A stretch of 64,000 nt of DNA from Bacteroides sp. M10 (GTDB lineage: Bacteria; Bacteroidota; Bacteroidia; Bacteroidales; Bacteroidaceae), in contig NZ_CP060488.1 of NCBI RefSeq assembly GCF_014334015.1, forward strand, positions 3,740,501-3,804,500, given 5' to 3'. Of the stretch, positions 26,176 to 37,759 are shown piece after piece (the stretch's first letter is position 1; each line of letters opens with the position of its first letter). The notes under the pieces are model-generated. The model saw nothing but the letters and a program-made list of their open reading frames with translations, searched no databases and was not told the origin of the DNA. The position numbers and the translations under genes are program-made.

Positions 26176-26553
26176 TTAAATCTGTTTTCCCACATATCCG
26201 CCGGCTAACGTTGCGGCTAATCCTATTCCTATACTTAATAATGTATATAGAACAAATGCTCCGTAAAATTCTCCTTTCAGCAGACCTACGCCGTCACTGG
26301 AGAAAGTAGAGAACGTTGTGAAACCTCCACATAAACCCGTTGTCAGAAACAAACGGACCTCGAACGGAAGGTGGAATCGCTCTGAAAGGGCATAGAACAG
26401 GCCGATGAGAAAACTGCCGAGAAGATTGACCGTGAAAGTGGCCCATGGAAAATGATAAGGGACGATTCGTTCGTGCATTAGCAACTGGATGAAATAACGC
26501 AGTGCACTACCGGTTCCTCCACCGATAAAGATATAGATAACTTCTTTACTCAT
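26176..26553 (-). CDS. crcB: Fluoride channel CrcB/Fluc
   Basis: A 125-residue membrane protein with four helices. The three hallmark motifs are present: GGGTGSALRY, NLLGSFLIG and GLCGGFTTFSTF. It forms dual-topology dimers that export fluoride. There is no fluoride riboswitch in the 18-base gap before it, so expression follows the operon. Confidence 0.95.
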   Translation of the reverse strand: MSKEVIYIFIGGGTGSALRYFIQLLMHERIVPYHFPWATFTVNLLGSFLIGLFYALSERFHLPFEVRLFLTTGLCGGFTTFSTFSSDGVGLLKGEFYGAFVLYTLLSIGIGLAATLAGGYVGKQI

Positions 26554-26571
26554 TTGATTGAAAGATTGATA

Positions 26572-27348
26572 TTATTTGTAGGCGGCTTCAAAATCCTTTT
26601 CGAATTGCTGGAAGCCTCCGGGATAAACAAGATTGATTTGTTCTGAAACGGTTGACGGATCATTTTTGTTTTGCAGAACGGATATGAACTTTTTGAATAT
26701 CTCGCGGGGAACGCTCTCTATCCAAAAGGTGACAAGCGCATGCGAAAGGATATAAGAGTATTGCTCGTCCGTCATTTGCTGTTTCATAAATTTGCCTTGG
26801 CTGCTATTTAAAAATGTAGGAAGGTTTACTTCCCCCAGCATATACATCGTCCGAACTCTCCCTTGTTCGTATTCGGTAAATGTGTGGCGGACTGCTTTTT
26901 TGTGAATGGTGCAATGTTCGAAGTACTCCGACAGTCCTTCGTTAAGCCAACTTGGAGGACGCTTGCCGAGAATCTGCGAAACGAAATGATGACTCAGTTC
27001 GTGATAGATGATGGCAAGACTTCTCTCCCGTCCATTCTCCCGTCCTAAGATGACTGCCTTTTGTAGCTTAGGTGAGTATGCACCGCTTGCCTTGATAGGC
27101 AGAGACACATTGATACTTTCTAAGTAATCTATTGCTTCTCTTCTATTTTCAAAAACATATAGTTGGAGGCTAAGCGTATCGGGCAGTCCGAATTGTGAAT
27201 AGAAATCAACCTCATGTTGAAGAAACTGTTCTATCTTCTTCCGGTCTTTGTCGGGAAGCGGGTCACCGCCATATTCCACTTTTACGGTTTGGGCATGAAG
27301 CAAACCGCAGAAAAAGAAGACCGGGAAGAAAAGTAAAAATATGCGCAT
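26572..27348 (-). CDS. Secreted zinc metallopeptidase-like protein (peptidase_MA)
   Basis: A 258-residue exported protein with a signal peptide (about 1-19, ending LLHAQT). The motif HELSHHF, about residue 118, followed by WLNEGLSEYFE about 20 residues on, gives a gluzincin HExxH...E site, as in the peptidase_MA-like/DUF1570 group. The protein is short and may be a minimal catalytic domain. Substrate unknown. It is 10 bases downstream of the M23-like gene, so the two may act on the same envelope target. Confidence 0.78.
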   Translation of the reverse strand: MRIFLLFFPVFFFCGLLHAQTVKVEYGGDPLPDKDRKKIEQFLQHEVDFYSQFGLPDTLSLQLYVFENRREAIDYLESINVSLPIKASGAYSPKLQKAVILGRENGRERSLAIIYHELSHHFVSQILGKRPPSWLNEGLSEYFEHCTIHKKAVRHTFTEYEQGRVRTMYMLGEVNLPTFLNSSQGKFMKQQMTDEQYSYILSHALVTFWIESVPREIFKKFISVLQNKNDPSTVSEQINLVYPGGFQQFEKDFEAAYK

Positions 27349-27358
27349 GATACATCTA

Positions 27359-28192
27359 TTATTTCAGGTTGTGTAGCTTCATATATTTCTTTTTGTCACG
27401 TTTGCTCATATCCTGCATGATAAGGTCATGGTCGGTTACAGCCTGATAGATGGTTTTCTCTTCCGGTTTCACATCTCCTTCAGTTGTGCGGAATACAGGA
27501 ATAAAGTGGGAGTAAGGGTATCCGGATGATAATCCTCCTTTGAACTTATTTTCATCCAGAAAAAAGAAGGAGATGGCAGCACCTGTGGGGCCTGCCTTTC
27601 CTATGGCTTGTCCAACTTGTACTTCTTCGCCCGGTTCGATAAAATTCTCATTCATCACCAGATAGGCTGCAAAAGTCTGATCGGGATGATAGATGAGCAG
27701 CTGTTGCGGGTTGGTGGTTTTACAGGCTATTCCGCTGCGGGTGGCGTAGATTGTATCACCTTGCTTGATGTGAAAATTCAAGGTCTTGAATGGTTCACGC
27801 GGATCGGTTTTCCAGGCTGTCTTTTGATTGTTCTTTACGGGTAAGGCATAAGGAGTCTGAATGTTGAAATCTTTAGGAAACTTGCCCCGGTAGAACGTAT
27901 AAGAAGAGGCACTTTTAAACGGATTGTCTACCTGTGCGTTCTTTTCTATTTTAAATATAGTGTTTTTTCCGTTACTTAAATTGTAGGAACGGTCGTTGGC
28001 ACGATACAGATAATAGTCGCAATAGTCTTCATTGTAGTAATTGAGTTCGGTAGCTCCCTGAGCATCTTTTTCCCATTTTGACTCGATGATACCGTATGGA
28101 CGTTCCAGCAGTTTACGTAAAGACTGCGCGGAAGTGTAGCTGGCGGACAATGTGAAAATCAATAGAGCGATCAATTTAAGGTGCTGTGCCAT
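27359..28192 (-). CDS. Exported LytM/M23-like protein, probably without peptidase activity
   Basis: A 277-residue protein with a signal peptide ending near SYTSAQ. Residues about 140-225 follow the M23/LytM beta-strand pattern: KQGDTIYATRSGIA, LLIYHPDQTFAAYL, VQVGQAIGKAGPTG and then SFFFL. In active enzymes the last strand carries HLHF, and a zinc-binding HxxxD motif precedes the fold. Neither is visible here. It is first in the four-gene operon. The fold assignment rests on pattern only. Confidence 0.6.
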   Translation of the reverse strand: MAQHLKLIALLIFTLSASYTSAQSLRKLLERPYGIIESKWEKDAQGATELNYYNEDYCDYYLYRANDRSYNLSNGKNTIFKIEKNAQVDNPFKSASSYTFYRGKFPKDFNIQTPYALPVKNNQKTAWKTDPREPFKTLNFHIKQGDTIYATRSGIACKTTNPQQLLIYHPDQTFAAYLVMNENFIEPGEEVQVGQAIGKAGPTGAAISFFFLDENKFKGGLSSGYPYSHFIPVFRTTEGDVKPEEKTIYQAVTDHDLIMQDMSKRDKKKYMKLHNLK

Positions 28193-28239
28193 ATTCTAAA
28201 TAGTAAAGTGTTTATTGATATAGTTGGGATAATACGTTG

Positions 28240-28247
28240 CAAATATA
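28240..28247 (-). promoter_or_regulatory. Promoter -7 box for the crcB operon
   Basis: TATATTTG on the minus strand, 48 bases before the first gene (M23-like), matches TAnnTTTG. Confidence 0.65.
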
Positions 28248-28421
28248 GAAAGATTATGTAATATGCGTCTTTAATCCTTTTAATTTCTTCACCATAGACA
28301 CTATATTTTTTCTAGCTTCTGGATTTGTTATCTGCTTTATATTTAAATGTTTATCCCGTTTCTACTTCTATATCCTTCTATATTTTCTTTATAAAGAAAA
28401 ACACCTCTATTGTTTCCTGTC

Positions 28422-28429
28422 TATCTTTG
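28422..28429 (+). promoter_or_regulatory. Promoter -7 box for the GH97 gene
   Basis: TATCTTTG matches TAnnTTTG, 32 bases before the ATG. The rest of the 268-base divergent gap is AT-rich and shows no other clear signal. Confidence 0.65.
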
Positions 28430-28448
28430 CCATACGATTATTAACTAA

Positions 28449-30620
<2,172 letters not shown>

Positions 30621-30674
30621 GATTCTGGTAAAAAGATTGTTTACGGATTCCCTGCTTTTTAATAAATATTAGTT

Positions 30675-30717
30675 GTGCTTCGCAAAGAAAACTAAAACTT
30701 TGCGGAGCGCTTTTTTT
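30675..30717 (+). terminator. Terminator of the GH97 gene
   Basis: GTGCTTCGCAAAG (30675-30687) pairs with CTTTGCGGAGCGC (30698-30710) with G-T pairs, followed by seven T. Confidence 0.8.
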
Positions 30718-30737
30718 ATAGGACGGATTCTTTTTTG

Positions 30738-30745
30738 TACTTTTG
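30738..30745 (+). promoter_or_regulatory. Promoter -7 box for the PurF-like gene
   Basis: TACTTTTG matches TAnnTTTG, 40 bases before the ATG. Confidence 0.65.
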
Positions 30746-30784
30746 CGCCATCTTTTTTAAAACATCATCAATAAAGAGAACAAC

Positions 30785-32194
30785 ATGGGAGGTTTTTTCG
30801 GAACAGTCTCGAAAACTAGCTGCGTGACTGATTTATTCTACGGCACAGATTATAACTCACATCTGGGTACCAAGCGAGGAGGACTCGCAACATATAGTGA
30901 GGAAAAAGGTTTTATACGCTCCATTCACAATTTGGAAAGTACTTATTTCCGAACCAAGTTTGAAGGAGAACTGGACAAATTCAAAGGAAACGCCGGCATC
31001 GGCATCATTAGCGACACAGACGCACAACCTATCATCATCAATTCTCACCTCGGGCGCTTCGCCATTGTCACAGTCGCTAAAATAGTCAATATCCAGGAAT
31101 TGGAAGAAGAACTTCTCAGTCAAAACATGCACTTCGCCGAACTTAGTTCGAGCAACACCAACCAGACGGAACTTATCGCATTACTTATTATACAAGGCAG
31201 AACTTTTGTGGAAGGTATCGAAAATGTGTTTAAGCACATTAAGGGTTCTTGTTCGATGTTGCTTTTGACGGAAGACGGAAGTATCATCGCGGCACGTGAC
31301 TGGTGGGGACGTACTCCGGTGGTGATTGGAAAGAGAGACGGTGCTTATGCTGCAACGAGTGAGTCGTCCAGTTTCCCGAATCTGGATTATGAGATTGAGA
31401 AATATTTAGGTCCCGGTGAGATTGTTCGTATGTATGACGATCATGTTGACCAGCTTCGCAAGCCCAATGAGGATATGCAGATCTGCTCGTTTTTGTGGGT
31501 ATACTACGGTTTCCCGACTTCTTGTTATGAAGGAAAGAATGTAGAGGAAGTGCGTTTCACTAGCGGATTGAAAATGGGACAGACGGATGAATCGGAAGTG
31601 GATTGTGCTTGCGGTATTCCTGATTCGGGAGTGGGTATGGCTTTAGGATATGCCGAAGGAAAGGGAGTTCCTTACCATCGTGCTATTTCAAAATATACAC
31701 CGACATGGCCTCGTAGCTTTACTCCGAGCAATCAGGAGATGCGTTTGCTTGTTGCTAAGATGAAGTTGATTCCAAACCGTGCCATGCTGCAAAATAAACG
31801 TTTGTTGTTCTGTGACGATTCAATCGTGCGGGGAACTCAATTGCGTGACAATGTGAAGATTCTGTATGATTACGGAGCAAAGGAGGTGCACATGCGTATC
31901 GCTTGTCCGCCATTGATTTATGCTTGTCCGTTTGTTGGTTTTTCGGCTTCTAAAAATGCATTGGAGTTGATTACCCGTCGTATTATCAAGGAACTGGAAG
32001 GGGATGAGAATAAGAACCTGGAGAAATATGCTACTACCGGTTCTCCGGAATACGATAAGATGGTTAGCATTATTGCCGAGCGTTTCGGTCTCAGTTCATT
32101 GAAGTTTAATACGCTGGAAACGCTGATTGAGGCTATCGGATTACCTAAATGCAAGGTTTGTACACATTGCTTTGATGGTAGCAGCCATTTTTAA
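30785..32194 (+). CDS. PurF-like amidophosphoribosyltransferase with degenerate glutaminase site
   Basis: A 469-residue protein with the two-domain PurF plan: an N-terminal class-II glutaminase-like domain (1-about 230) and a C-terminal phosphoribosyltransferase domain with an intact PRPP loop, LLFCDDSIVRGTQL (about 340). The N-terminus reads MGGFFG where active enzymes have MCGI, so the nucleophilic Cys is absent. The HVRY and NGN motifs of the glutamine site also cannot be found. The C-terminus ends in CKVCTHC. It may use free ammonia or have another role. It could be the genome's annotated purF; a second copy elsewhere would settle that. Confidence 0.75.
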   Translation: MGGFFGTVSKTSCVTDLFYGTDYNSHLGTKRGGLATYSEEKGFIRSIHNLESTYFRTKFEGELDKFKGNAGIGIISDTDAQPIIINSHLGRFAIVTVAKIVNIQELEEELLSQNMHFAELSSSNTNQTELIALLIIQGRTFVEGIENVFKHIKGSCSMLLLTEDGSIIAARDWWGRTPVVIGKRDGAYAATSESSSFPNLDYEIEKYLGPGEIVRMYDDHVDQLRKPNEDMQICSFLWVYYGFPTSCYEGKNVEEVRFTSGLKMGQTDESEVDCACGIPDSGVGMALGYAEGKGVPYHRAISKYTPTWPRSFTPSNQEMRLLVAKMKLIPNRAMLQNKRLLFCDDSIVRGTQLRDNVKILYDYGAKEVHMRIACPPLIYACPFVGFSASKNALELITRRIIKELEGDENKNLEKYATTGSPEYDKMVSIIAERFGLSSLKFNTLETLIEAIGLPKCKVCTHCFDGSSHF

Positions 32195-32240
32195 AGTAGT
32201 CAAATAGGATATTTAAGTATCCGGATAAAAGTATACAATA

Positions 32241-32281
32241 AAAAAGAGCCGTGAATTGCTTTGTAATTCACGGCTCTTTTT
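32241..32281 (+). terminator. Strong intrinsic terminator
   Basis: AAAAAGAGCCGTGAATT (32241-32257) pairs perfectly with its complement at 32265-32281 around a seven-base loop, and T-runs flank both sides. Confidence 0.9.
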
Positions 32282-32347
32282 TTACCTTTACGGCACTATA
32301 AACTATCAATTTGTAAATTGTAATTAGTAACTTGTAATTAAAACAAT

Positions 32348-33571
32348 ATGACTTTAGTAGACAGATTTTTAAAGTATGTAAGCTTCGATACACAATCTGA
32401 TGAATCGACAGGGCTTACTCCAAGTACTCCGAAGCAGATGGTTTTTGCTGAATACTTGAAAAAAGAGTTGGAATCTTTGGGATTGGAAGATATTACTTTG
32501 GATGAGCATGGCTATCTTTTTGCTACACTTCCTGCCAATATAAATAAAGAAGTACCCACTATCGGGTTTATTGCCCACATGGATACAAGTCCTGATATGA
32601 CGGGTAAAGATGTCACTCCGCGCATTGTGGAAAAGTATGACGGTTCGGATATTGTGCTTTGTGCTGAAGAGAATGTAGTTCTTTCTCCGTCACAATTTCC
32701 GGAATTGCTGGATCATAAGGGAGAAGACTTGATTGTGACCAATGGAAAGACGTTGCTTGGTGCTGACGATAAAGCCGGTATTGCGGAAATTGTATCTGCA
32801 ATGGTGTATCTGAAGGAACATCCGGAAATCAAGCACGGAAAAATCCGTATCGGCTTCAATCCGGACGAAGAAATTGGTGAAGGTGCTCATAAATTTGATG
32901 TAGAGAAATTCGGTTGCGAATGGGGATATACGATGGATGGAGGTGAAGTAGGGGAGTTGGAATTTGAGAACTTCAATGCTGCCGCTGCTAAAATTACCTT
33001 TAAAGGACGTAATGTGCATCCGGGATATGCCAAGAATAAGATGATTAACTCAATCTATCTTGCCAATCAATTTATCACATTGCTTCCCTCGCAAGAAAGG
33101 CCGGAGCATACGACCGGTTACGAAGGATTTTATCATTTAATCGGTATTCAGGGGGATGTGGAGCAAAGCACTGTATCTTATATCATCCGCGATCATGACC
33201 GTGCGAAATTTGAGAATCGTAAAAAAGAGATGGAACGCCTGGTTGCTCAAATGAATGCTGAACATGGAGCAGGTACTGCAACTCTCGAACTGCGCGACCA
33301 GTATTATAATATGCGTGAGAAGATAGAACCGGTAATGCATATCATCGATACCGCTTTTGCTGCGATGGAAGCTGTGGGTGTGAAACCGAATGTAAAACCG
33401 ATTCGTGGAGGTACGGATGGTGCGCAACTTTCTTTTAAGGGATTGCCTTGTCCGAATATCTTTGCCGGTGGTCTGAATTTCCACGGTCGTTACGAATTTG
33501 TGCCTATCCAGAATATGGAGAAAGCAATGAAGGTGATCGTAAAAATAGCAGAACTGGTGGCTTCCAAATAA
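32348..33571 (+). CDS. pepT: Peptidase T (tripeptide aminopeptidase)
   Basis: A 407-residue M20 metallopeptidase removing N-terminal residues from tripeptides in the cytoplasm. The metal ligands are recognisable in [29 protein letters not shown] and [10 protein letters not shown]; the dimerisation domain follows ([14 protein letters not shown]), then [10 protein letters not shown]. Length is standard. The leader is an AT-rich repeat instead of a visible promoter box. gcvT follows after 68 bases. Confidence 0.95.
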   Translation: MTLVDRFLKYVSFDTQSDESTGLTPSTPKQMVFAEYLKKELESLGLEDITLDEHGYLFATLPANINKEVPTIGFIAHMDTSPDMTGKDVTPRIVEKYDGSDIVLCAEENVVLSPSQFPELLDHKGEDLIVTNGKTLLGADDKAGIAEIVSAMVYLKEHPEIKHGKIRIGFNPDEEIGEGAHKFDVEKFGCEWGYTMDGGEVGELEFENFNAAAAKITFKGRNVHPGYAKNKMINSIYLANQFITLLPSQERPEHTTGYEGFYHLIGIQGDVEQSTVSYIIRDHDRAKFENRKKEMERLVAQMNAEHGAGTATLELRDQYYNMREKIEPVMHIIDTAFAAMEAVGVKPNVKPIRGGTDGAQLSFKGLPCPNIFAGGLNFHGRYEFVPIQNMEKAMKVIVKIAELVASK

Positions 33572-33590
33572 AAAGACGGTAAGCTCCGGT

Positions 33591-33632
33591 AATACTTAAT
33601 ACCTGATACTTAATACTTAAAACTTAATACTT
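33591..33632 (+). repeat. TACTTAA heptamer repeats before gcvT
   Basis: Five close copies of TACTTAA fill the short pepT-gcvT gap, ending eight bases before the gcvT ATG. Confidence 0.55.
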
Positions 33633-33639
33633 TAAAATA

Positions 33640-34725
33640 ATGAAAACCACTCCGTTTACAGAGAAACATATAGCACTTGGCGCTAAAATGCACGAGTTTG
33701 CAGGTTATAATATGCCTATTGAATACTCCGGTATCATTGATGAACACATAACTGTTTGTCAAGGTGTCGGTGTATTTGATGTATCGCATATGGGAGAATT
33801 TTGGGTGAAAGGACCGCAAGCGTTGGCCTTTCTGCAGAAAATAACATCTAACAATGTGGCGGCACTGGCTCCGGGTAAAATACAATATACTTGTTTTCCG
33901 AATGAGGATGGGGGTATTGTAGATGATTTGCTGGTTTATCAGTATGAACCGGAAAAATACATGTTGGTGGTGAATGCTTCCAATATGGAAAAAGACTGGA
34001 ACTGGTGTGTTTCTCACAATACGGAGGGAGCCGAGTTGGAAAATTCGTCGGATAACATAGCTCAACTTGCTATACAGGGTCCGAAGGCTATTTCGGTTCT
34101 GCAAAAGTTGACGGATATTGATCTTGCTACTATTCCTTATTATACATTTAAGGTTGGAACGTTTGCAGGTGAAGAGAATGTGATTATCTCCAATACGGGT
34201 TATACCGGTGCGGGAGGTTTTGAGCTTTATTTCTATCCGTCTGCGGCTGATTCTATATGGAAGGCTATTTTTGAGGCTGGTGAAGAGTATGGCATTAAAC
34301 CTATCGGTTTGGGTGCCCGTGATACGCTCCGGTTGGAAATGGGCTTCTGTCTGTATGGCAATGATCTGGATGATACGACTTCTCCGATAGAAGCCGGATT
34401 GGGATGGATCACTAAGTTTGTGGAGGGCAAGGATTTTGTCAACCGTCCGATGCTGGAAAAACAGAAAGCGGAAGGTGTTACCCGTAAACTGGTTGGCTTT
34501 GAAATGGTTGATCGCGGAATTCCCCGTCATGGCTATGAACTGGTGAATGATGAAGGCGAGAAAGTGGGAGTGGTGACCTCCGGTACGATGTCGCCTACCC
34601 GTAAGATTGGTATCGGTATGGGATATGTGAAACCGGAATATAGTAAGGTGGGTACGGAAATCTGTATCGATATGCGTGGTCGGAAATTGAAAGCTGTGGT
34701 AGTGAAACCACCTTTTAGAAAGTAA
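33640..34725 (+). CDS. gcvT: Aminomethyltransferase (glycine cleavage T protein)
   Basis: A 361-residue enzyme that takes the aminomethyl group from lipoylated GcvH, releasing ammonia and making methylene-THF. Typical blocks: [47 protein letters not shown] and [17 protein letters not shown]. The other glycine-cleavage genes are not in the window. It shares a strand and a short gap with pepT, so read-through is likely. Confidence 0.95.
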   Translation: MKTTPFTEKHIALGAKMHEFAGYNMPIEYSGIIDEHITVCQGVGVFDVSHMGEFWVKGPQALAFLQKITSNNVAALAPGKIQYTCFPNEDGGIVDDLLVYQYEPEKYMLVVNASNMEKDWNWCVSHNTEGAELENSSDNIAQLAIQGPKAISVLQKLTDIDLATIPYYTFKVGTFAGEENVIISNTGYTGAGGFELYFYPSAADSIWKAIFEAGEEYGIKPIGLGARDTLRLEMGFCLYGNDLDDTTSPIEAGLGWITKFVEGKDFVNRPMLEKQKAEGVTRKLVGFEMVDRGIPRHGYELVNDEGEKVGVVTSGTMSPTRKIGIGMGYVKPEYSKVGTEICIDMRGRKLKAVVVKPPFRK

Positions 34726-34747
34726 AAAATAAGCTTGTTATTGTGTA

Positions 34748-34782
34748 TAGCCCCGGATAAGTTACAACTCTATCCGGGGCTA
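34748..34782 (+). terminator. Terminator of gcvT
   Basis: TAGCCCCGGATA (34748-34759) pairs perfectly with TATCCGGGGCTA (34771-34782). Confidence 0.8.
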
Positions 34783-34848
34783 ACTTGTTTTATGACGGTT
34801 ATTGCAAAACATATCCGTAAATATGTTGTTTATCCCATAGAAATAATA

Positions 34849-34856
34849 TAATTTTG
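34849..34856 (+). promoter_or_regulatory. Promoter -7 box for the antiporter gene
   Basis: TAATTTTG matches TAnnTTTG, 20 bases before the ATG, with TTGT at the -33 position 19 bases upstream. Confidence 0.65.
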
Positions 34857-34876
34857 TCATCAAATACGATAAAATA

Positions 34877-37150
34877 ATGTCTCAATTACCTACTCTTATA
34901 GCTGACCTCGCACTTATATTGATTTGTGCCGGTGTTATGACTTTGTTGTTTAAGAAGTTGAAACAACCTCTGGTCTTGGGATATGTAGTTGCCGGATTTC
35001 TGGCAAGTCCGCATATGCCGTATACTCCTTCAGTGATGGATACTGCCAATATTAAGACTTGGGCGGATATTGGTGTTATTTTCTTGCTGTTTGCTCTTGG
35101 TTTGGAATTTAGTTTTAAGAAGATTGTCAAGGTGGGTGGTTCTGCCATCATTGCTGCCTGTACCATCATCTTTTGTATGATTTTGTTGGGAATAGGAGTC
35201 GGCATGGGTTTCGGCTGGCACAGGATGGACAGTCTGTTCTTGGGCGGTATGATTGCGATGTCGTCTACTACTATTATTTATAAAGCTTTTGATGATTTAG
35301 GATTAAGGAAGAAGCAGTTCACCGGACTTGTGTTGAGTATCTTGATTTTGGAAGATATTTTGGCCATTGTATTAATGGTGATGCTTTCCACCATGGCGGT
35401 AAGTCAACATTTTGAAGGTGCCGAAATGTTGGAGAGTATCGGGAAATTATTGTTTTTTCTTATTCTGTGGTTTGTTGTCGGTATCTATCTGATTCCTGAA
35501 TTCTTGAAACGCTGCCGGAAATTGATGGGAGAGGAGACTCTGCTTATTGTGTCGTTGGCGCTTTGTTTCGGTATGGTAGTGATGGCGGCACATACAGGAT
35601 TCTCTGCTGCATTTGGTGCATTTATAATGGGATCTATTCTGGCGGAAACAATCGAGGCGGAATCCATAGACCGGCTGGTGAAACCGGTAAAGGATCTTTT
35701 TGGAGCTATCTTTTTCGTATCGGTCGGTATGATGGTGGATCCTGCAATGATTGTAGAATATGCCCTACCTATTATAGTAATTACTTTGGCTGTTATCTTG
35801 GGACAGGCCGTTTTTGGTACATTCGGTGTTATTCTCTCCGGAAAGCCTTTAAAGACGGCTATGCAATGCGGCTTTAGTTTAACGCAGATCGGCGAATTTG
35901 CGTTTATTATTGCTTCTTTGGGAGTCTCTTTGCATGTAACGAGTGACTTTCTGTATCCGATAGTGGTAGCGGTTTCTGTGATTACTACTTTCCTGACTCC
36001 TTATATGATTCGTTTTGCCGAGCCGGCTTCTACTTTTGTGGATGCTCATCTTCCGGAATCATGGAAAAAAATAATGATGCGTTATTCTTCCGGTTCGCAA
36101 ACAGCTCTGAATCACGAGAATTTGTGGAAGAAGCTAATCTTGTCAATGGTACGTATAACAGTTGTTTATTCAATTGTCAGTATGTCGATTATTGCACTTT
36201 CTTTTCGTTTTGTCGTGCCATTCTTTAAAGAGAATCTGCCTCATTTCTGGGCATCATTGTTGGGAGCGGTATTTATCATTCTGTGTATTGCTCCTTTCTT
36301 GCGTGCCATTATGGTGAAGAAAAATCATTCGGTTGAGTTTATGACCTTATGGCATGACAGCCGTGCCAACCGCGCACCGCTGGTATCGACAATCGTGATT
36401 CGTATTATGATAGCGGCACTTTTTGTTATCTTTGTTATTTCCGGATTATTTAAGGCGTCTATCGGATTGATTATTGGAGTGGCTGTACTTGTTGTATTGT
36501 TGATGGTATGGTCTCGCCGTTTGAAGAAGCAATCGATATTGATTGAACGTCGTTTCTTTCAGAATCTCCGTTCCAGAGATGTACGTGCAGAGTATCTGGG
36601 AGAGAAAAAGCCGGAGTATGCCGGTCGTTTGTTATCGCATGATTTGCATCTTGCCGATATGGAAATTCCGGGTGAATCCAGTTGGGCGGGAAAGACATTG
36701 ATGGAGCTGAATCTGGGGAAGAAGTTTGGAGTTCATGTTGCTTCTATTCTTCGTGGAAAGAGGAGGATTAATATCCCCGGTGGTTCTGTCCGCCTGTTTC
36801 CGATGGATAAGATACAGGTGATAGGTACAGATGAACAATTAAGTGTGTTTAATGAGGCGATGCAAAACGGAGCGAAGATAGACTGGGAGGTCTATGAAAA
36901 GAGCGAGATGGCTTTGAAGCAGTTTATCATTGACAGTGATTCTGTTTTTCTGGGTAAAACGATTCGTGAATCGGGCATCCGCGACAAATATCATTGTATG
37001 ATAGCCGGTGTTGAAAGTGAAGACGGTACACTGATGGTTCCTGATGTAAATGCTCCACTCGAAGAAGGCGATGTTGTTTGGGTGGTAGGCGAAAAAGAGG
37101 ATGTGTACCAATTAGTCGATCAAAAAAACGAAAAAGTACAAGCCGGATAA
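34877..37150 (+). CDS. CPA2-type cation:proton antiporter with TrkA-C domains
   Basis: A 757-residue KefB/YbaL-like transporter. The first 390 residues form the Na/H-exchanger domain with about 12 helices (FLLFALGLEFSFKKI, GAFIMGSILAET, FFVSVGMMVDPAMI, TQIGEFAFIIASLG). A second hydrophobic block at about 420-550 is unusual for KefB. The C-terminus carries two TrkA-C-like segments (about 590-670 and 680-755) but no TrkA-N/RCK nucleotide-binding domain. It is probably a K+ or Na+/H+ antiporter; ion specificity is not evident. Confidence 0.85.
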   Translation: MSQLPTLIADLALILICAGVMTLLFKKLKQPLVLGYVVAGFLASPHMPYTPSVMDTANIKTWADIGVIFLLFALGLEFSFKKIVKVGGSAIIAACTIIFCMILLGIGVGMGFGWHRMDSLFLGGMIAMSSTTIIYKAFDDLGLRKKQFTGLVLSILILEDILAIVLMVMLSTMAVSQHFEGAEMLESIGKLLFFLILWFVVGIYLIPEFLKRCRKLMGEETLLIVSLALCFGMVVMAAHTGFSAAFGAFIMGSILAETIEAESIDRLVKPVKDLFGAIFFVSVGMMVDPAMIVEYALPIIVITLAVILGQAVFGTFGVILSGKPLKTAMQCGFSLTQIGEFAFIIASLGVSLHVTSDFLYPIVVAVSVITTFLTPYMIRFAEPASTFVDAHLPESWKKIMMRYSSGSQTALNHENLWKKLILSMVRITVVYSIVSMSIIALSFRFVVPFFKENLPHFWASLLGAVFIILCIAPFLRAIMVKKNHSVEFMTLWHDSRANRAPLVSTIVIRIMIAALFVIFVISGLFKASIGLIIGVAVLVVLLMVWSRRLKKQSILIERRFFQNLRSRDVRAEYLGEKKPEYAGRLLSHDLHLADMEIPGESSWAGKTLMELNLGKKFGVHVASILRGKRRINIPGGSVRLFPMDKIQVIGTDEQLSVFNEAMQNGAKIDWEVYEKSEMALKQFIIDSDSVFLGKTIRESGIRDKYHCMIAGVESEDGTLMVPDVNAPLEEGDVVWVVGEKEDVYQLVDQKNEKVQAG

Positions 37151-37162
37151 GAATGGAATACT

Positions 37163-37170
37163 TATTTTTG
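37163..37170 (+). promoter_or_regulatory. Promoter -7 box for the HIT gene
   Basis: TATTTTTG matches TAnnTTTG, 30 bases before the ATG. Confidence 0.6.
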
Positions 37171-37199
37171 CAACGATAAAAACTTAAAATAATAATATC

Positions 37200-37625
37200 A
37201 TGAAGAGTGATCCGAAAGAATGTCTGTATTGCCAGAACAATGAAACGCTGCATAATCTGATGATTGAGATTGCGCAATTGAGTGTGTCACGTGTGTTTTT
37301 GTTTAAGGAACAAACCTACCGTGGACGTTGTCTTGTTTCTTATAAAGACCATGTGAACGATTTGAATGAATTGAGTGATGAAGACCGTAATGCTTTTATG
37401 GCAGATGTAGCGCGTGTCACTCGTGCCATGCAAAAAGCTTTCCAGCCGGAAAAGATTAATTATGGTGCTTACTCGGATAAATTGTCTCATTTGCATTTTC
37501 ATTTAGCACCTAAATATGTGGATGGACCTGATTATGGAGGTATATTCCAAATGAACCCGGGAAAGGTTTATCTGACTGACGCAGAATATCAGGAACTGAT
37601 TGATGCTGTTAAAGCAAATCTGTAA
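37200..37625 (+). CDS. HIT-family nucleotide hydrolase/transferase
   Basis: A 141-residue histidine-triad protein. The active-site motif HLHFHLAPKY is at about residue 98, and a CLYC pair near the N-terminus could bind zinc, as in many bacterial HIT proteins. Such proteins hydrolyse AMP-linked or dinucleoside substrates; the physiological substrate is not known. Confidence 0.88.
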   Translation: MKSDPKECLYCQNNETLHNLMIEIAQLSVSRVFLFKEQTYRGRCLVSYKDHVNDLNELSDEDRNAFMADVARVTRAMQKAFQPEKINYGAYSDKLSHLHFHLAPKYVDGPDYGGIFQMNPGKVYLTDAEYQELIDAVKANL

Positions 37626-37668
37626 AAAGAAAGGGCGAACTGCAACTCTATAAGTGGTAAGCTATACA

Positions 37669-37740
37669 AATCGTAAACAATGAACGGTGAGCAAGCCTGT
37701 GGATATAACGCAGTCTGTTCACCGTTCATTGTTTACGATT
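37669..37740. terminator. 22-bp perfect hairpin between convergent genes
   Basis: Bases 37669-37690 and 37719-37740 are perfect reverse complements around a 28-base loop. It lies between the HIT gene and the convergent S4 gene. No clear T-run follows. The arm motif TGAACGGTGA recurs at 43871-43880. Confidence 0.65.
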
Positions 37741-37759
37741 CATCGTTTTTCTATTTATC

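Noticed and set aside
26554..26571. Fluoride riboswitch before crcB
   Set aside because: The gap is only 18 bases, too short for the aptamer.
33610..34530. A 306-codon open frame antisense to gcvT
   Set aside because: GcvT is complete on the other strand, and the antisense product is basic and featureless.
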